Source: Cheilinus undulatus (taxonomy: Eukaryota; Chordata; Actinopteri; Labriformes; Labridae). Taken from it: DNA of 64,000 bases. The position numbers and the translations under genes were made by a program. Shown one piece after another: positions 22,297-35,800 of this stretch. The notes below the pieces were generated by a model that saw nothing but the letters and a program-made list of their open reading frames with translations, was not told the origin of the DNA and ran no database searches. The DNA is taken from the NCBI RefSeq assembly GCF_018320785.1, contig NC_054869.1, forward strand, positions 38,839,789 through 38,903,788. The letters run 5' to 3'. The stretch's first letter is position 1, and each line of letters opens with the position of its first letter.

Positions 22297-23050
22297 TGCC
22301 GATAAAAAGTATTTACCCCCTTGCATGTTTGATCTTTTTCTGATTTTATAAATCAATCATGGTATGCGTGATTTGGCTTTGTTGATAAAAACATAAAAAC
22401 TCTTTCATTTCAAGGCGGATATAGATTTATAGAAAGTAATGTCAACTGAACAAAAATATGTAAGGTAAAATGGTTTAAATGACTGCACAATCACAGTTCT
22501 GCGTGGATAAGTCTCAATCAGCTTTCCACATCTGTAAGCTGCATTTTTACTCCATTCTTCTTTGCAAAACTGCTCAAGCTCTGTCAGGTTGTACAGGGAT
22601 AAGGCGTGAAAGGCCCTTTTCAAGTCCAGCCACAAATTCTCTTTTGGATTGAGGCCTGGTCTTGACTTGGCCACTCTGGAACATTCGCCTTGTTGTCTTT
22701 AAACTATTTCTGTGCAGCTTTCGCTGAATGCTTCAGGTCATTGTCTTGCTGGAAAATAAATCTTTTCCCTGGCCATAGTTCTCTTGCAGACTAAATGAGA
22801 TGGTCCTCCACAATTTTCCTATATTTTGCTGCATTTATTTTACCCTCTACCTTTACAAGCCTTAAAGACCTGGCTGCTGAGAAGCATCCCCACAGCATGA
22901 TGCTGCCACCACCATGCTTCACAGTGGGGATGGTGTGCTGTGTTTTCTGTCCACCAAACATAGCCTATTTTCTGATGGCAAAAGGCACCATTTTTTGTCT
23001 CATCAGACCACAACTATTTTCCACTTGACATATTTTCTGACATAAAGGCT
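22297..23050 (-). mobile_element. Degenerate Tc1-type element with transposase remnant
   Basis: The end CAGTGCCGATAAAAAGTATT at 22297 is a Tc1-family terminus. On the minus strand, 22405-22674 still reads LNPKENLWLDLKRAFHA and LTELEQFCKEEW, the C-terminal Tc1 transposase block holding the last catalytic acid. The preceding catalytic region is broken by stops. CAGCATGATGCTGCCACCA at 22897 is another family landmark. Confidence 0.75.
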
Positions 23051-26000
23051 TTAAAATATTACTCAGTGACAAAGCAAAGTAAACTCTTAATGATTTATGC
23101 ATTACTAGCAGATATAATGTGTCAAATAAGACCATTAAATCCAAGGTAAACAGAATTATGTTGCATAACAACACATTCAGTATAAAGCTCAAAGATTTGG
23201 GGGAAAAAACAGAATGTATTTCTAGCTCTGTTTGTTTCTAAAGAACTGAAACGTCAAAGAGCATGAGAACTTTTTAGATCAGTCAAACAAACATGAGAAC
23301 AGGTAACACGAGAGGTAGTGTCCTAACGGGAAAACCAATCCTGTGGTTTAAAGAGGCTTTATGTTCCGTTTTCACAATGAAACTCACACACTCATCGAGA
23401 TCAGAAAGAGGGATTAATGTATTTGTAAGCAAATATGTTTCACTTCACTGAAAAAATAACAAGTGACTTTAAGCTTCTCAGCATTAAAGAAAAGTAGATG
23501 TCTGAACAGTTTTCATGCTGTGTTAACCTTAAACCATAGAAGCTCTAAGCAAACATGCATCCATGTATTTAATAGCAAGTAATTTCCTGATTTTTTCTTG
23601 AGAGCTCCCTTTATTTTTCTTGTCATCAGTGTCATTGCTCCAGCCCCGTCCTGGGCCTTGTTAATAATGCTGCGATCCTTTTGTCATCGTTACTCACGTT
23701 CCAACTTATTTTCCCAACTTCTGACCAGAAGTGGCAAAAGGGACGCCTCCCAAAGTCATATTTACAACTCATGAACTTGTTCTTTCACTCGTTCTTGCAC
23801 CCCGACCTTGGCAACACAACATGGCGGCACAAAGCATTAAGTGTAGTGAAAGCTGTGATTAGGACCTGTTTTGTGAACCTTTTTCTGTTTCTCAGTGCAT
23901 TTTTAGAAATTGTAGACACAGCACTACCCTGTGGTTGTATTTACTGTGTAGCATCAGTCTTGCAATGCAAGAAGTACTGCACAATGTGTTGTTTTAACGG
24001 CTCATCAGCTAGCAACTGTTCAACGTTGCTAAAAACAATGACTGGCTAACGCAAGAACTGCATCCATTGTTTTTCTGACTTGTCGTGGTTGTAACAAGAG
24101 GAACGCAAAAAAATGGGAAATCCCTTTTTTTCTAAGACCAACATGACTTCATTCCCAGTTCCGACATCTGACTTCCGAGGTAAATGGAATGCGGCATAAC
24201 ACTCTCTTGCTCCTTACTTATTACGGACTCCCTTCACCAGCTTAGACTGGCTCAGCTGCTCCACATTATATGAAACCATGGTTCACCAACCAAACATCGC
24301 CAGATTGTTGGTTCAGTCACGTTGGTACTTTCTCAAATTGCTGATTCACAGCACCTTCCACTTGACACAACCACTATCTTTTGGTGCTCCAGGATTCTTG
24401 CTTGCTTCTCCTTGCCCACTGACTCTCACTACAGCCAAGCTCCTGCCATTTATCTACAGTTCGACAATAAAACTCATTAAACCTAACTCCTCTGACTCTG
24501 CATCCTGCACTTGAGTTCAAAACTCACCTGGCTTAACAAACAATGTTAGTTTTCTCATAATAATGGGATATATTTCTGGTGATTTGGTTGCTGTGATAGT
24601 CCAGACTGGGTGGGACTGTGACATGCCAAGGTCACACAATAAGAAGAGTTAAGACTATTTATGTGTTTGTTTTGTGCTCTTGCAACCTTCATGTCCTCAT
24701 GCCTTGAACATTTTAAAGGTGTAATGAAGAGATTAAGTGATCCTCTCTCTGTGCCAGCTTTCAAGGTAGGAACAGAGGCATTACAGAGGCAAGAACAGGA
24801 TCAGCAGAGCCAGTAGAGGAATGCAGTGCTGTGTAAGTGTGCATATCTGACTGAATGCATGCAGAGCTCTCACTCTGCTTTACTTTCTCTTGCTCCCACA
24901 AAGTCAAACTTAATGTCATCTATCAGACAGGGTCATTAAGTGTCATGCTGATATCAATATGAATGTCTCAAGTCATAAAAACAGTGCAGCTTTTCTATGG
25001 TGCAAAAAGTCTTTCAGCGTAGACTGGTACCAAATTTTACATTAAACCTTTCAGTACATTTCCCTAAATGCAGTCTTGAATTATTGTGCTCTCAAGCAAG
25101 GAGGCCCAATGCCCTTCACCTATGACCTTTAAACATAACACAAAGAACATTTAAAGAGATGAATACTAGAATAGTATGCATATGTTATAAATGTTGTAAA
25201 TGCCCCATCTATATCAAACAAATGGTGGTGGCTCATAAACTGTACTTTGGGACTCCAGAAATCAAAGGGGCCAAAAAGATTTCTATGTCTTAAATTGTGC
25301 CACAGCAAGACTTGTGTAGGTGCATGTAGAGATTGACATGAGGCCTTTTTACCTTGACTATGACCTCCACAACCTAGTTAGTTAATCCATGAGCTAAAGT
25401 GGACAGATTTGTATGTAAATGTGAAACTGAAAACTGAATACTTTTATATACTTAGCATCACCTGATGCAAGCAAACATCCAAGATAAGCAGGAAGTTTGG
25501 TAAATTATTCCTTAAACAGATTTAGTACTGGCTTTGAAGAATAATTTGAGGATCCAGTAGAGAAGCAGACTCATATGACAACAGTAAAGAACGTGTTCAT
25601 ATTATATTCCTGAAAAGATATCCCAGCATCCCTAGCTGTGCGTGTAGAGATGTTTACGTCCTGTCTGTTCTCTCTAGTGTAGCTTGGGTTGGAGCTTCCT
25701 GTTTTGCTGGAGAGAAAATGAGATGGTGCTAAAATTCTTCCACGTTTTGTTCAACAAAAGTGTCCCACCCCAGTCTCAACCTGTCACCTCCTTGGACACG
25801 TAGCCAAGAAGCGCTCTGTAATAATAGCAGTCCTATGAGAGGACAACAAAAACACTCCAGAGAGGTGAGAGGGGACAACAGGTCAACTGTATTAAAATAT
25901 ACAAATAGAAATGAAACCACTCTGCTTAAAGGAGCTATCTTATCCTCTGCGGCATTTTAAGGTGAATTCTCATTTTAACAATTGTCACACTCTTTAAAGG

Positions 26001-26650
26001 ATTTCTAGACAAATGTTAAACTGCTGAAAAGCTTGAGGCAGCATACATCTAAGATGCTTTGTATCTTGCAAGGAGTGACTTTTTGTGGCTTGACAAACTA
26101 TTGCCAAAAAACAGAGTGAAGCTGTCGCACCTCTACTTCAATATAGTTGTCTGTTTTCTTGTATAAACAGCACCCTCTAGTGTTTGACATTATTTTTTTC
26201 AGATTTAAATGCTGTATATCTACCTATATATCTATCTATATATACCTTAATTTCAGGAGCACACTCCTGCAACACAATTCATTTGATGTATACAACCAGC
26301 CAATCAGTCTGTGTTGGTTACAAAGATAAAACTTCATCAGATTATTTCCTTAATTATAAATATGAATGATTTGTTGAAGTTAGATTCCATACCAATCATC
26401 TAAAATTTGCCATTCCCACAGACTGTCTAAACAATCTATGGCTAACACAAACGCAAGAACAAAAAAAGTAAGAAAATAATTTGGCAACATCTTTGGGTTA
26501 TTTTATTTAATTCAGATTTAATAGTCTTTAGGACTGATCCATAAAACAAATTAATGGACTCGATATTCTAGTGAGCTTTTAGTGTCCTGGCTTTCAAATG
26601 AAGCAAGCATAGACGCAGGTGTGTTTAATTCAAGTTAGACATTTTGGAGA
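23051..26650. other. Intergenic spacer upstream of mrps27
   Basis: Mostly unique-looking AT-rich sequence. Around 24120-24200 (TGACTTCCGAGGTAAATGG) it resembles the end of a fish DNA repeat, but no opposite end was found. A TATC/TATA-rich microsatellite lies at 26215-26250. No gene was recognised on either strand. Confidence 0.35.
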
Positions 26651-26721
26651 ACAGTGTTTTTGGTACAACCCTTCTACGTCACTATCAGAAAGTATTATTG
26701 TTTCCCCCCTCAGCGGCTGAA

Positions 26722-26757
26722 ATGGTATCGTCCAAACATGGCAGCCTCCGTGTTTAA
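26722..26757 (+). promoter_or_regulatory. Possible upstream ORF overlapping the mrps27 start
   Basis: An ATG 16 bp before the mrps27 ATG is in another frame, with G at -3 and G at +4. It reads 11 codons to TAA at 26755-26757, ending past the main start. It would lower mrps27 translation if the transcript begins upstream of 26722, which cannot be seen here. Confidence 0.3.
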
Positions 26758-26810
26758 GCCGTGTGTGACAGCGGCAGTCAAAGTTAAATGTTTATCTCCT
26801 TCTTTTTTGG
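26738..26810 (+). other. mrps27: mrps27 coding exon 1
   Basis: It encodes residues 1-24 plus one base, the start of the targeting peptide (MAASVFKP, with lysines at 7, 15 and 17). The donor GTAAGC is at 26811. Confidence 0.9.
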
Positions 26811-29800
26811 GTAAGCAGGCATACTTTTGTATTCTAAATCAACTGACATACTCGGGTGGATTTGTTCGTTTAACTTCTGTTTACATGTCTTCATTGGGGT
26901 GTTTTGGCGGAAAGAGCTAAATGTCCCCTGTTCATGTTTTAGCTAGCCTTAACTGCGTGAATCTTTAGCTTTAGTTAGCAACATGACCCAAACTGAGGTT
27001 TTATAGTTGACTTTTCTCTCCAGATAGTTCTCATATCTTGAAACATCCGACAGTGAACATATAATATTAGTATTAAAATGACCTGATTCGTTGTATGTCT
27101 TTGCAGCCCGGAGATGGTTACTCTCAGCAGCTTATTCAGACACCAAACTGTGGGAGACAAGAAGGATAGAGCGTCAGAGCCTGGGTGAGAGTCACAGCTG
27201 CTTGTTGTGATAATAGTAAATTATATAATAAAATTGAGGGGACTGAATTTGAAGAAGCATCCACAGCAACCTACAGTATGTTGTCACCTTTTTTTCAAAG
27301 GTTCCCTCTTACATGGAGATGTTGATGATGATAGGATAATAAATTGCTCACCATGTATGATTATGAGTGTTGATGTCAATCTGTTTTCGTACTAATATTA
27401 TGGTGACCTGTCTGGGGTTTATTAAACTTGTGCATAGGAAAAGCAGGTGTAAAAAAATAGCTTGAACTAGGTTACTTTACTAGCTAGGGTTGCATGATAT
27501 TGGATTCTTGCAGATATCTGATATGCCAATATTTCCAAACTCATTTTAGCCAATCCTGATAATGATGTATGAACACTTTGCAGATATTCATGGTTGATAT
27601 ATGATATATATTGCTGATATGCAAGCCTGATATATCAGCTGTGAATATTGGCAGAAATTTCCATATCTGCTGATACTAATATTTAACATTGGAAGGTGAA
27701 TTTAGTTTAGAGTGAGTGTGTTGATCTCCTTTGAGACACACAATCAACAGTTCAAGACAAGACATGATGGAAAAAGTTACAGAGTTGCATACATGGAAGC
27801 TATTCAGGGCTGTAGGGCATAGAGATTCAGTCTTAACATCCTTTGATTAAAAAATTATAATGGAAAAAATATTTAAATGTGAGTAATCCTTTGGGTTCTG
27901 AAGTATGTATTGTGTCATACAGCCCTCTAATTGTAAGTTCATGGTTTTCACATCAATCTCCAGTTCTTATTCAGTACGCATTTAAAGCACAATGAGATCT
28001 TTGGGTTGCAGTTTGTCAATGCAATATTCAAAGTAGACCGTGACTTCCTCTTGAATGCATGCGTATATTACATGCTTTAAAACTTCTGCCCAAAGGTTAG
28101 GGAAAGACAAGTCCCGAATGCAGCAAATAAGTAAATACAGGTATAGGGCATCATCTCCACAGATGCAGATAATCCCACAATTTTTAATAAACACAAGATA
28201 CTTGTGCACTAGAAGGATAAGCGCCAAATTATGCCCTTTTTATCTGCCCCCACAACTCATCCATGCAGATTGATTGGCATGGCCACCTGACGTCACCACT
28301 GCATGTGAATGGATTATTAAAAACTTTCCAAAATGCAGGAATCCAGTCGGCTTTTCTGTACTACACAAATGTAAAAGACACTAATGTTGTTCTTAAAAGG
28401 TCACTATGTTATCATATGCAGGTTTACTTTGAGGACATGGATAGCAGACAGTCCCATAATTCAGTTTACTGTGTATTTGCACTCTATCAACACAGGGTGG
28501 CAGCATAACACTGCAGTCTTACTGTGCATTTAATAATCCAGTTGTCTGGGTATGTTTTCAGTCCTTCAGGTCATTGTTATCCAAGGCTTGATCCTAAAAG
28601 GGGAACTGGAATTAGACTGCTTAACAATGTCTAGTTTCCCCATTTTGGATCAAGCTTTGGGTAACTGTCTATGAAAACAGGTATGATGAGGGTGGCATTA
28701 AAGATAATAGTAGGTCAGTCTTTTGTGGCATGAAAAAAATGTAATAGTCTTATCATTTTTAAATAATTTACAACTCATGATAATTGTATTTGGTGCTCTT
28801 TTTTGTCATGTTGTTTTGACAGCTGTATCAGTATGGTATAATGTTAAAGCACTCTAAATACTGGGTTTTGAATGAAAAACAAAGTATAACAGTTATTAAT
28901 GTTTGAATTTCCAGCTGCACTGGCAAACAACATGGAGCAGACATATGAGAGGAAACTTCCTGTTAGCTCTCTAGATATATCTCGGGTGAGTTGTGCCAAG
29001 ATTTAGAGTGCTTGTATTTGGTTTATTTATTCGCTGTTAAACCAACAAAGAATTTTGAATGCGTTTGTGATTGGGACAAAGTTTTTCAACTGCTGTTTTT
29101 TTTCGCAGTTTGTGGACAACATTTCATCTCGGGTGGAAGTTGATCAAGCAGAGTATTACCTTTACAGGTAGGAAGAGTCCATTTTTAAGTTTTCTGTCAG
29201 TTTCCCCATCCCAGTATCTTCAGTACATGTTGTTCTCTGTTTTGTGTGGTACCTACTTTTTCCTGCTTATGCTGCAATGAATTGTCTGTTTGGCTTGTCT
29301 GTTTTGGTTTATGCTCAGTCACATGCTTTTCTTTGTTCGGGGCAACTCCAGACCTTTCCTGTTTACTCCTCCTTTCTCTGGAATCTGCGCCCATTCTTGT
29401 AATGACAAGATTTAGTGAATTTCCCAATGACCCAAGGGTGTTTTGGGGAAATTAACTAAATCACGGCACATCTTTTTCATAAACTGATAAGAATTTAAAA
29501 ACTATCTTTAGCTTTAAAATTTTTTTTAATAGCAGCTATAATTGCGGTATATTCATATTTTTGAACGTATTTGGACTTTTCTTTTTAGGGCTAGGTGGTA
29601 TGGCCCCTGAAAATAAGTCACTGATTTTTCCACACAAAACCCCACTTATTATTTTTAATCAGTTTCCCTTGCTGCTTAAAAACTACAAAAGAATAAAATG
29701 ACTCAAAACAAGTGTTGCTTTTATTTAGTTATGTAATAAAAAAGTCATTTTACAACCCCTACAAACTTATCTTTTAAAGTTCATTATGTTGTTTATTACT

Positions 29801-32800
29801 TACAGGAACAAATCAGGTTTGAAAATTCTTAAATTCGCTTAGACCATCAGAAGAGTATTGATAATTTCTGTGTTTATATTCAGTTGCTTGTCATCTCTCT
29901 GCAGGATCAAACAAAAACTTTATGCAAAAGTGCACTTTGTTATAATTTCTTTGATATGGATTCAGAGGTATTGAAATGATTAATAATTAAAAATCATCAT
30001 CAGGTTTTAGTTAAGTTTAAGAGTACTGCTTATAGATGAGCAGTGTTTAAAAAATGACAAAGACTAAAACAAAGTGAAAGTGTCTGACAGTAGCTTTAAC
30101 ATTGGTTGAATTGGAGTGAAGTTCAAGAGAAAATCTAATTTTTCCTTTTTCCGACTCTCAAATTTCCATAATTTATCACCAAAATCATCACCCAGTCCTT
30201 ATTCACTTAGTTTTTGTAGTCAGTAATTAGTGCTTATTCTTGGAAAGTTGCTGTCAAATTTTGAGTTGCTCTGAAACAAAAAAATAGTTACCTTGGACTT
30301 CCAACATCAAATGTGATTTCATGCATTCACCATTCCTCCTCACATCTTTCCTAACTTTATATTTTGCACATTAAAACTGAGATCGATGTACAAAAGACCT
30401 TTTTCATCACTTCAGGTTTCGTCACAGTCCGAATTGTTGGTATCTGAGGGACTGGACCATTCACGACTGGATCAGGCAGTGTCTGAAATATGGTGCGAGG
30501 GACAAGGCTCTGCACACTCTTAAAAATAAGGTACACAAGTTATTATTCCTCCTAATATTTAGGGTGAGTTGACAAAGATGAGAACACTTGTCAGTAATAA
30601 ACGACCTCTGGAGTTAACAAAGAAATCAATGAAGAAAACTTAAAAACTACTGTTTCTTTAAGTGTCCTCTTGAAACTGGCTGCAAAAGCCAAAGAAGCCC
30701 CGCTGAGTCTCATATTATTACAATACTCATTTTAACAGCAGAAATGAATACAATATGGGACAAAGAACAGATTTGGTCTGGACAGATCATTCCTGCAATG
30801 TTATGCACACCTTTGCATAATTCGGTGTGTGAAAGAGCTGAGTGACAGGTGGGAGCTTTGCCTCAACTCTGCCTCTTTTCCTGTTTTGTCATTGTTTGGC
30901 CTCAGAGCGCCTCTTCAGAAACCTGTGAGTACATCTCTGAAAGTACAGCCATATTTTATATAGGCTATAGATTTATATAAGTCAAAGTAAAAAAGACCAA
31001 GCAGTGTTATCAGAAAGGAAATCTGATCAAAAGCTCCTAGTTAGAGCTAATAACCTAAAGTTATCTGGCAGTGTAAACAGTCAGAAAACAAAATCAACCA
31101 CGGGGTTGAGTACAAATAACATCAAATATGTTTGACCTTTTCAGCCCGCTGTGTGTTCTCTGCCTAAGTGAGTAATACTATCTGAAAATCAGCAGCTCTG
31201 AATTATAGCAAAAGCAGATACAATCATGAGCCAGTGATGGGTTTACTGTAAGGAGCATCATCAGGGGCACATCTGATGTTTTGACTGGTGTCATGTTGCT
31301 GTGAGATAAGAGATAAATATATAAGAGATGCATCAGGAACTAAATATCCCTAATGTGTTTGTCTGTGTGTGCAGGTCCAGTATGGAATATTCCCAGATAA
31401 TTTCACCTTCAACCTGCTCATAGATTCTTTCATTAAAGATGGAGACTTTAAAGGTAAGGATTTTTAAAAAGCTGAATCAAATGAAAGATTCTGAGAATAA
31501 AAAATGCAGATAAGACCAAACAGCAGCCTCTGTGGTTGAATAATGAAGCCAGAAAAGCCAAAGTGCAAAAAACTGCAGTTCCTTGAATATCTGCTCAAGG
31601 CTGGCTGCAGAAACACTTAAATCACATAAACATCCCATGTTAAACTGTCCCTTTTTACTGCAGAAATAAGCATGTCTACAGCCTGGTTCATGAACATTTT
31701 TGGTCATGATAGCTCATGTCTTTATGGGCACAAACTGTACGGAGGATACATTTGTAAAACTCTCTTCATTTTGGTTTTGAGAAGGATTCAGGTTATGCAT
31801 AATTAGACACGTGACTGACATAACTTAAAGCCAGCATGGTGGAGCTGTTTGTCAGGAGGATTTAGGCCCAGACACTTGCTCTGTTTGCATCGAGCTTCAT
31901 CATGAGCTTTGTTGTAAATGTACTTGGTTATATTCAATGGTTATAACTGGAGGACACCACTAGAGGGCACATGAGAGAGCTCAGGTCATTTACAACTACT
32001 TGATATGTTGACATCAGACTTGGAGACTTAAATGGTTACTAAAATCTTAATTCTAACATCAGAATGAACATGATATTAACATCAGCAATCGAGAGTTAGA
32101 TAGGATCAGCTCAGACTGATGGTCAGAACTCACCGTCTACACTCTTTTTCTCCATCATTTCCCTCGGTGAACAGATGGTGTTTCTGTTTAATTATGATTG
32201 TATGAAGTGGTGACTTGCAGCCAACTGCATTTGTAGATGTCATCAGTACAGCAGCAGATGAAATCAGGAATCTATGCAAATGACCCTTTGTTTATTTTTT
32301 GTTTTGTCAGAATATTCTCAGCATATATGAAAATCTAAACAAATAAAACCTCCTCTGCCTCCACATTGCCTCTACTAGTCATGTGTATCCTATCTCATTT
32401 CCACCTTCCGATAATTTTCAACAACATGCGCAGATGACACATTAAACACGTACGCTCATTTAAAAGCATGTATATTTCAGGCCTAAGCTCGACCTCTTTG
32501 TGTGTCCTAGTTGATTTAGATTTAGTCTGAGACACTGTTTTCAATATGGCTGCTGCAGATTGGCTCCAGAAGCCAACCTTGGTACTGCAATGGCTGATGC
32601 CACTCAAGTTTCATCTCATTCTTTCTATATTCCCTGATTTCAACAGACTGAGTGTTTATTTTGAGCCTATTGTTGTATGATAATTTCTCATGATATGAGA
32701 ATAACAATACATTTCCCCAGGAAATGAATATAGTAAACAAAAAAGTTCTTCTTCAACTGCTGCATCCTCTTCTCTCATCTTTTGTCTTCCTCTTCTTATT

Positions 32801-35800
32801 CTGCCCCCTTATATTTTTCTTCTTCTTTTGTTTTTTTCTTTTTCTTCTTGTACTTGCTCTTCTGTTCTTTTCTGTCACAAAAGGACAAAAGTATTTGGCT
32901 GCCTGACTATTTCACCAACACAGGCTGTAATGACATTGTATTCAAATACAGTTTTTACCCCTTTTGCAGCTCTAACAGCCTCCACTCTTCTTGGAAGGCT
33001 TTCTGCAAGATTGTAGTGTTTTTGTGGGAATTTGTGCCCATTCATTCTGAAGAGCATTTATGAGGTCAGATATTGATGTTTTTGGATGAGTACGTCTGGC
33101 TCACAATCTCTGTTTCAGTTCATCCTAAGGTGCTCAATCAGTTTGAGGTCAGGGCTCTGTGTGGGCCAGTCAGTTTCTTCCACCCCAAGCTCATCAACCC
33201 ATGTATTTATAGTCCCTGCTTTGTGCGCTGGGGCAGAGTCATGTTGGAATAGAAAGGGCCTTCTCCAAACTGTTGCCACAAAATTTGAAGCAGAGCATTG
33301 TCTAAATGCCTTGCTATGCTGAAACATTATGATTGCCCTTCAGTGGAGATAAGGGGCCTGGCCCAAACACTGAAAAACAGCCCCATACCATTATCTTTCC
33401 TCCACCAAACCTCACAGTTGGCACAGTGCAGTTGCACAGGTAACGTTCTCTCTGCACCCATCTAACCCAGACTCACCTGCCAAACAGAGAGGCATGATTC
33501 GTCACTCAACAAAACACGTTTCCACCCATTCCATGAAGCTAACACTGAACAGTTTTTGTGTTTACATGTATGCCAGTGGAAATTCAGAACTCTTCAGCTG
33601 TGGAATCAGCAGAGCATTGGCAAAATGTACACACCATGCACCTTAGCAGGCGCTGACCCCGCTCTGTGATTTTACATTGTCTTACCTTTTATTGATGAGT
33701 TGCTGTTCTTCCTAAACACTTCCACTCTCACCCCCCCCCCCCCCCAAAAAAAAGAAAATTTAGTTGACTGTGGAACTTCCAGCAGGGATGAAACTTCATG
33801 AACCGTCTTATTGCAAAGGTGGCATTCATTAGAGTACCCCACTTGAACTCACTGAGCTCTTTAGAACGACCCATTTTTTTTTACCACAAATGTTTGTAAA
33901 TGGAGACTGCATGGCTAGGTGCTTGATTTTATACACCTATGGCAATGGGTTGGATTGAAACACCTGAATTCAATAAACAAACAGGTGTGGCCAAATACTT
34001 TTGTCCATTTAGTATACATTATAAAAGACAAGCATAGAAGTGACATGATGCTTTTGTTGTTTCTGGACAGGTGCGTGCTCTGTTGTTGAAGAGGTGATGC
34101 TTCAGGAGGCCTTTGACGCTCCCTCCATACAGATCCTGTCTCTGTACGCTCTGGGCAGTTACCTAGCAACAAGACCACAACTCACTGTGAGTCTAACAAT
34201 AACAACATATGTGAAAACAGATAATCAAAGAATGTGCAAAGGCTATGAAATACATAATGTTTACTTTCCTGAAAACATTAATCTTCTATCACTGGTGTGA
34301 TTTATGGGAGGTTTCTTTAAAAAAATGCTTTCCCGTTATTGAGAGAAATGCTTTTTACTGATAAGCATGTGAATGATGCAGCAGGAATAACAAATAAGCT
34401 TCTAAATACCATACGTGATCCTTGCTGTGTTCAGGTGTCAGCAGAGCGAGCTCTGGGAGCATCTCTGCTCATCTGTGGACTGAAACAGGACAACACTATC
34501 GGCCTCAGCACTCAGCTACTAGGAAATGCCCTCTTAGGTTAGTATTACAGAGTTTCTTTCCTTACACTTTCTTCCTGTATGTTTTTTTAACCATTTTTTG
34601 TCCTCTTTTTGTCTGATTTATCCTCTTTTTTCTTTTTTGGTCCAGGTAAAGTGGAGATGTCAAAGGGCATACATGCCGTGTTCAAAGGGATGCCTCTCTT
34701 CTGGGGTCATGGGTATCTGAGCCGAGCGTTGGCGGTCATGGAGGGAGTGGCTGCTTCTTCTTCTGGTGATATCAAGCTGACCAAAGACACAGTAAGGACC
34801 AAAAAGAAGAAAGTTTTATTCAATGCATGTTCTCTTAAACACGCAAAATCATCAGAAATGGAAAACTCTGAAAGAACAAAACAGTTTGAAGATCTAAATT
34901 ATAAGGAAATGTTATTTAAATGGCAAATTTTCTTGATCACCGAAAGCAATGCACTGGCTAGTCTATTGTACTCAAGTAAAATAAAGTTACTTTGGATAAA
35001 ATGTACTAAAGTAGAAGTAAAAGTAGTCATCTATAAATCTACTCAAGTTAAAGTAAAAAGTAAGTCTTTTAAAATTTACTTAAAGTACTGAGTAACTACT
35101 TTTGATACCTGAGGAGGTTATACAGTGAAATATGATCTTTTCTTAGTGCAAAATAACTACAAGAGAATATGAATCTATAACCAAGTTGTTTTTAAATAAA
35201 GTGAGACTAAGGGCCAGTCCCATTTCTACCCCTTAACCCTTCCCCTTCGTCTACCCCTTCCTCTTGCCCCTTGAAACAGAGTGGTAACGGAAAACATTCC
35301 CTTAAGAAACGAGACGCCACTTCATTGCAGTTCATCATCACACATTGCCAATAAACAGCTGTGTTTTCGGACGTGACTATACAGCTTCGACCATCTCGGT
35401 TAGTTTGTCTTTAGTAGTTAGTCTTTAAGTTTGCATTAAATTTTATAGGTGTATAATCCAATGAAGTGAAAAGAGAAATCTGCAATCTGAGTAAAGCGTG
35501 GACACTGAGCTGAAAGTGATATCATAGAAATGATAATTGTGGAGTGCAGCATCCCTTATTAGATTTTAAAACCTAATCACAGCAAACATGAAACTGGAGT
35601 GTCTCTGGAGTATTTATATTTTCAATCAGATCAAATTAATTATTTAATTATATCAACTATTTAGAAAGCACATTTCCTGCAAACGGACAAACGTCTCTCA
35701 GACAAAGCTCTTGGTTTTTTACCACCATTGTAGTCATTTATAGAGTATAATGACAAGCGATAGCGAGTCAGAATTACAATTCACCTGCTAATTATCTACA

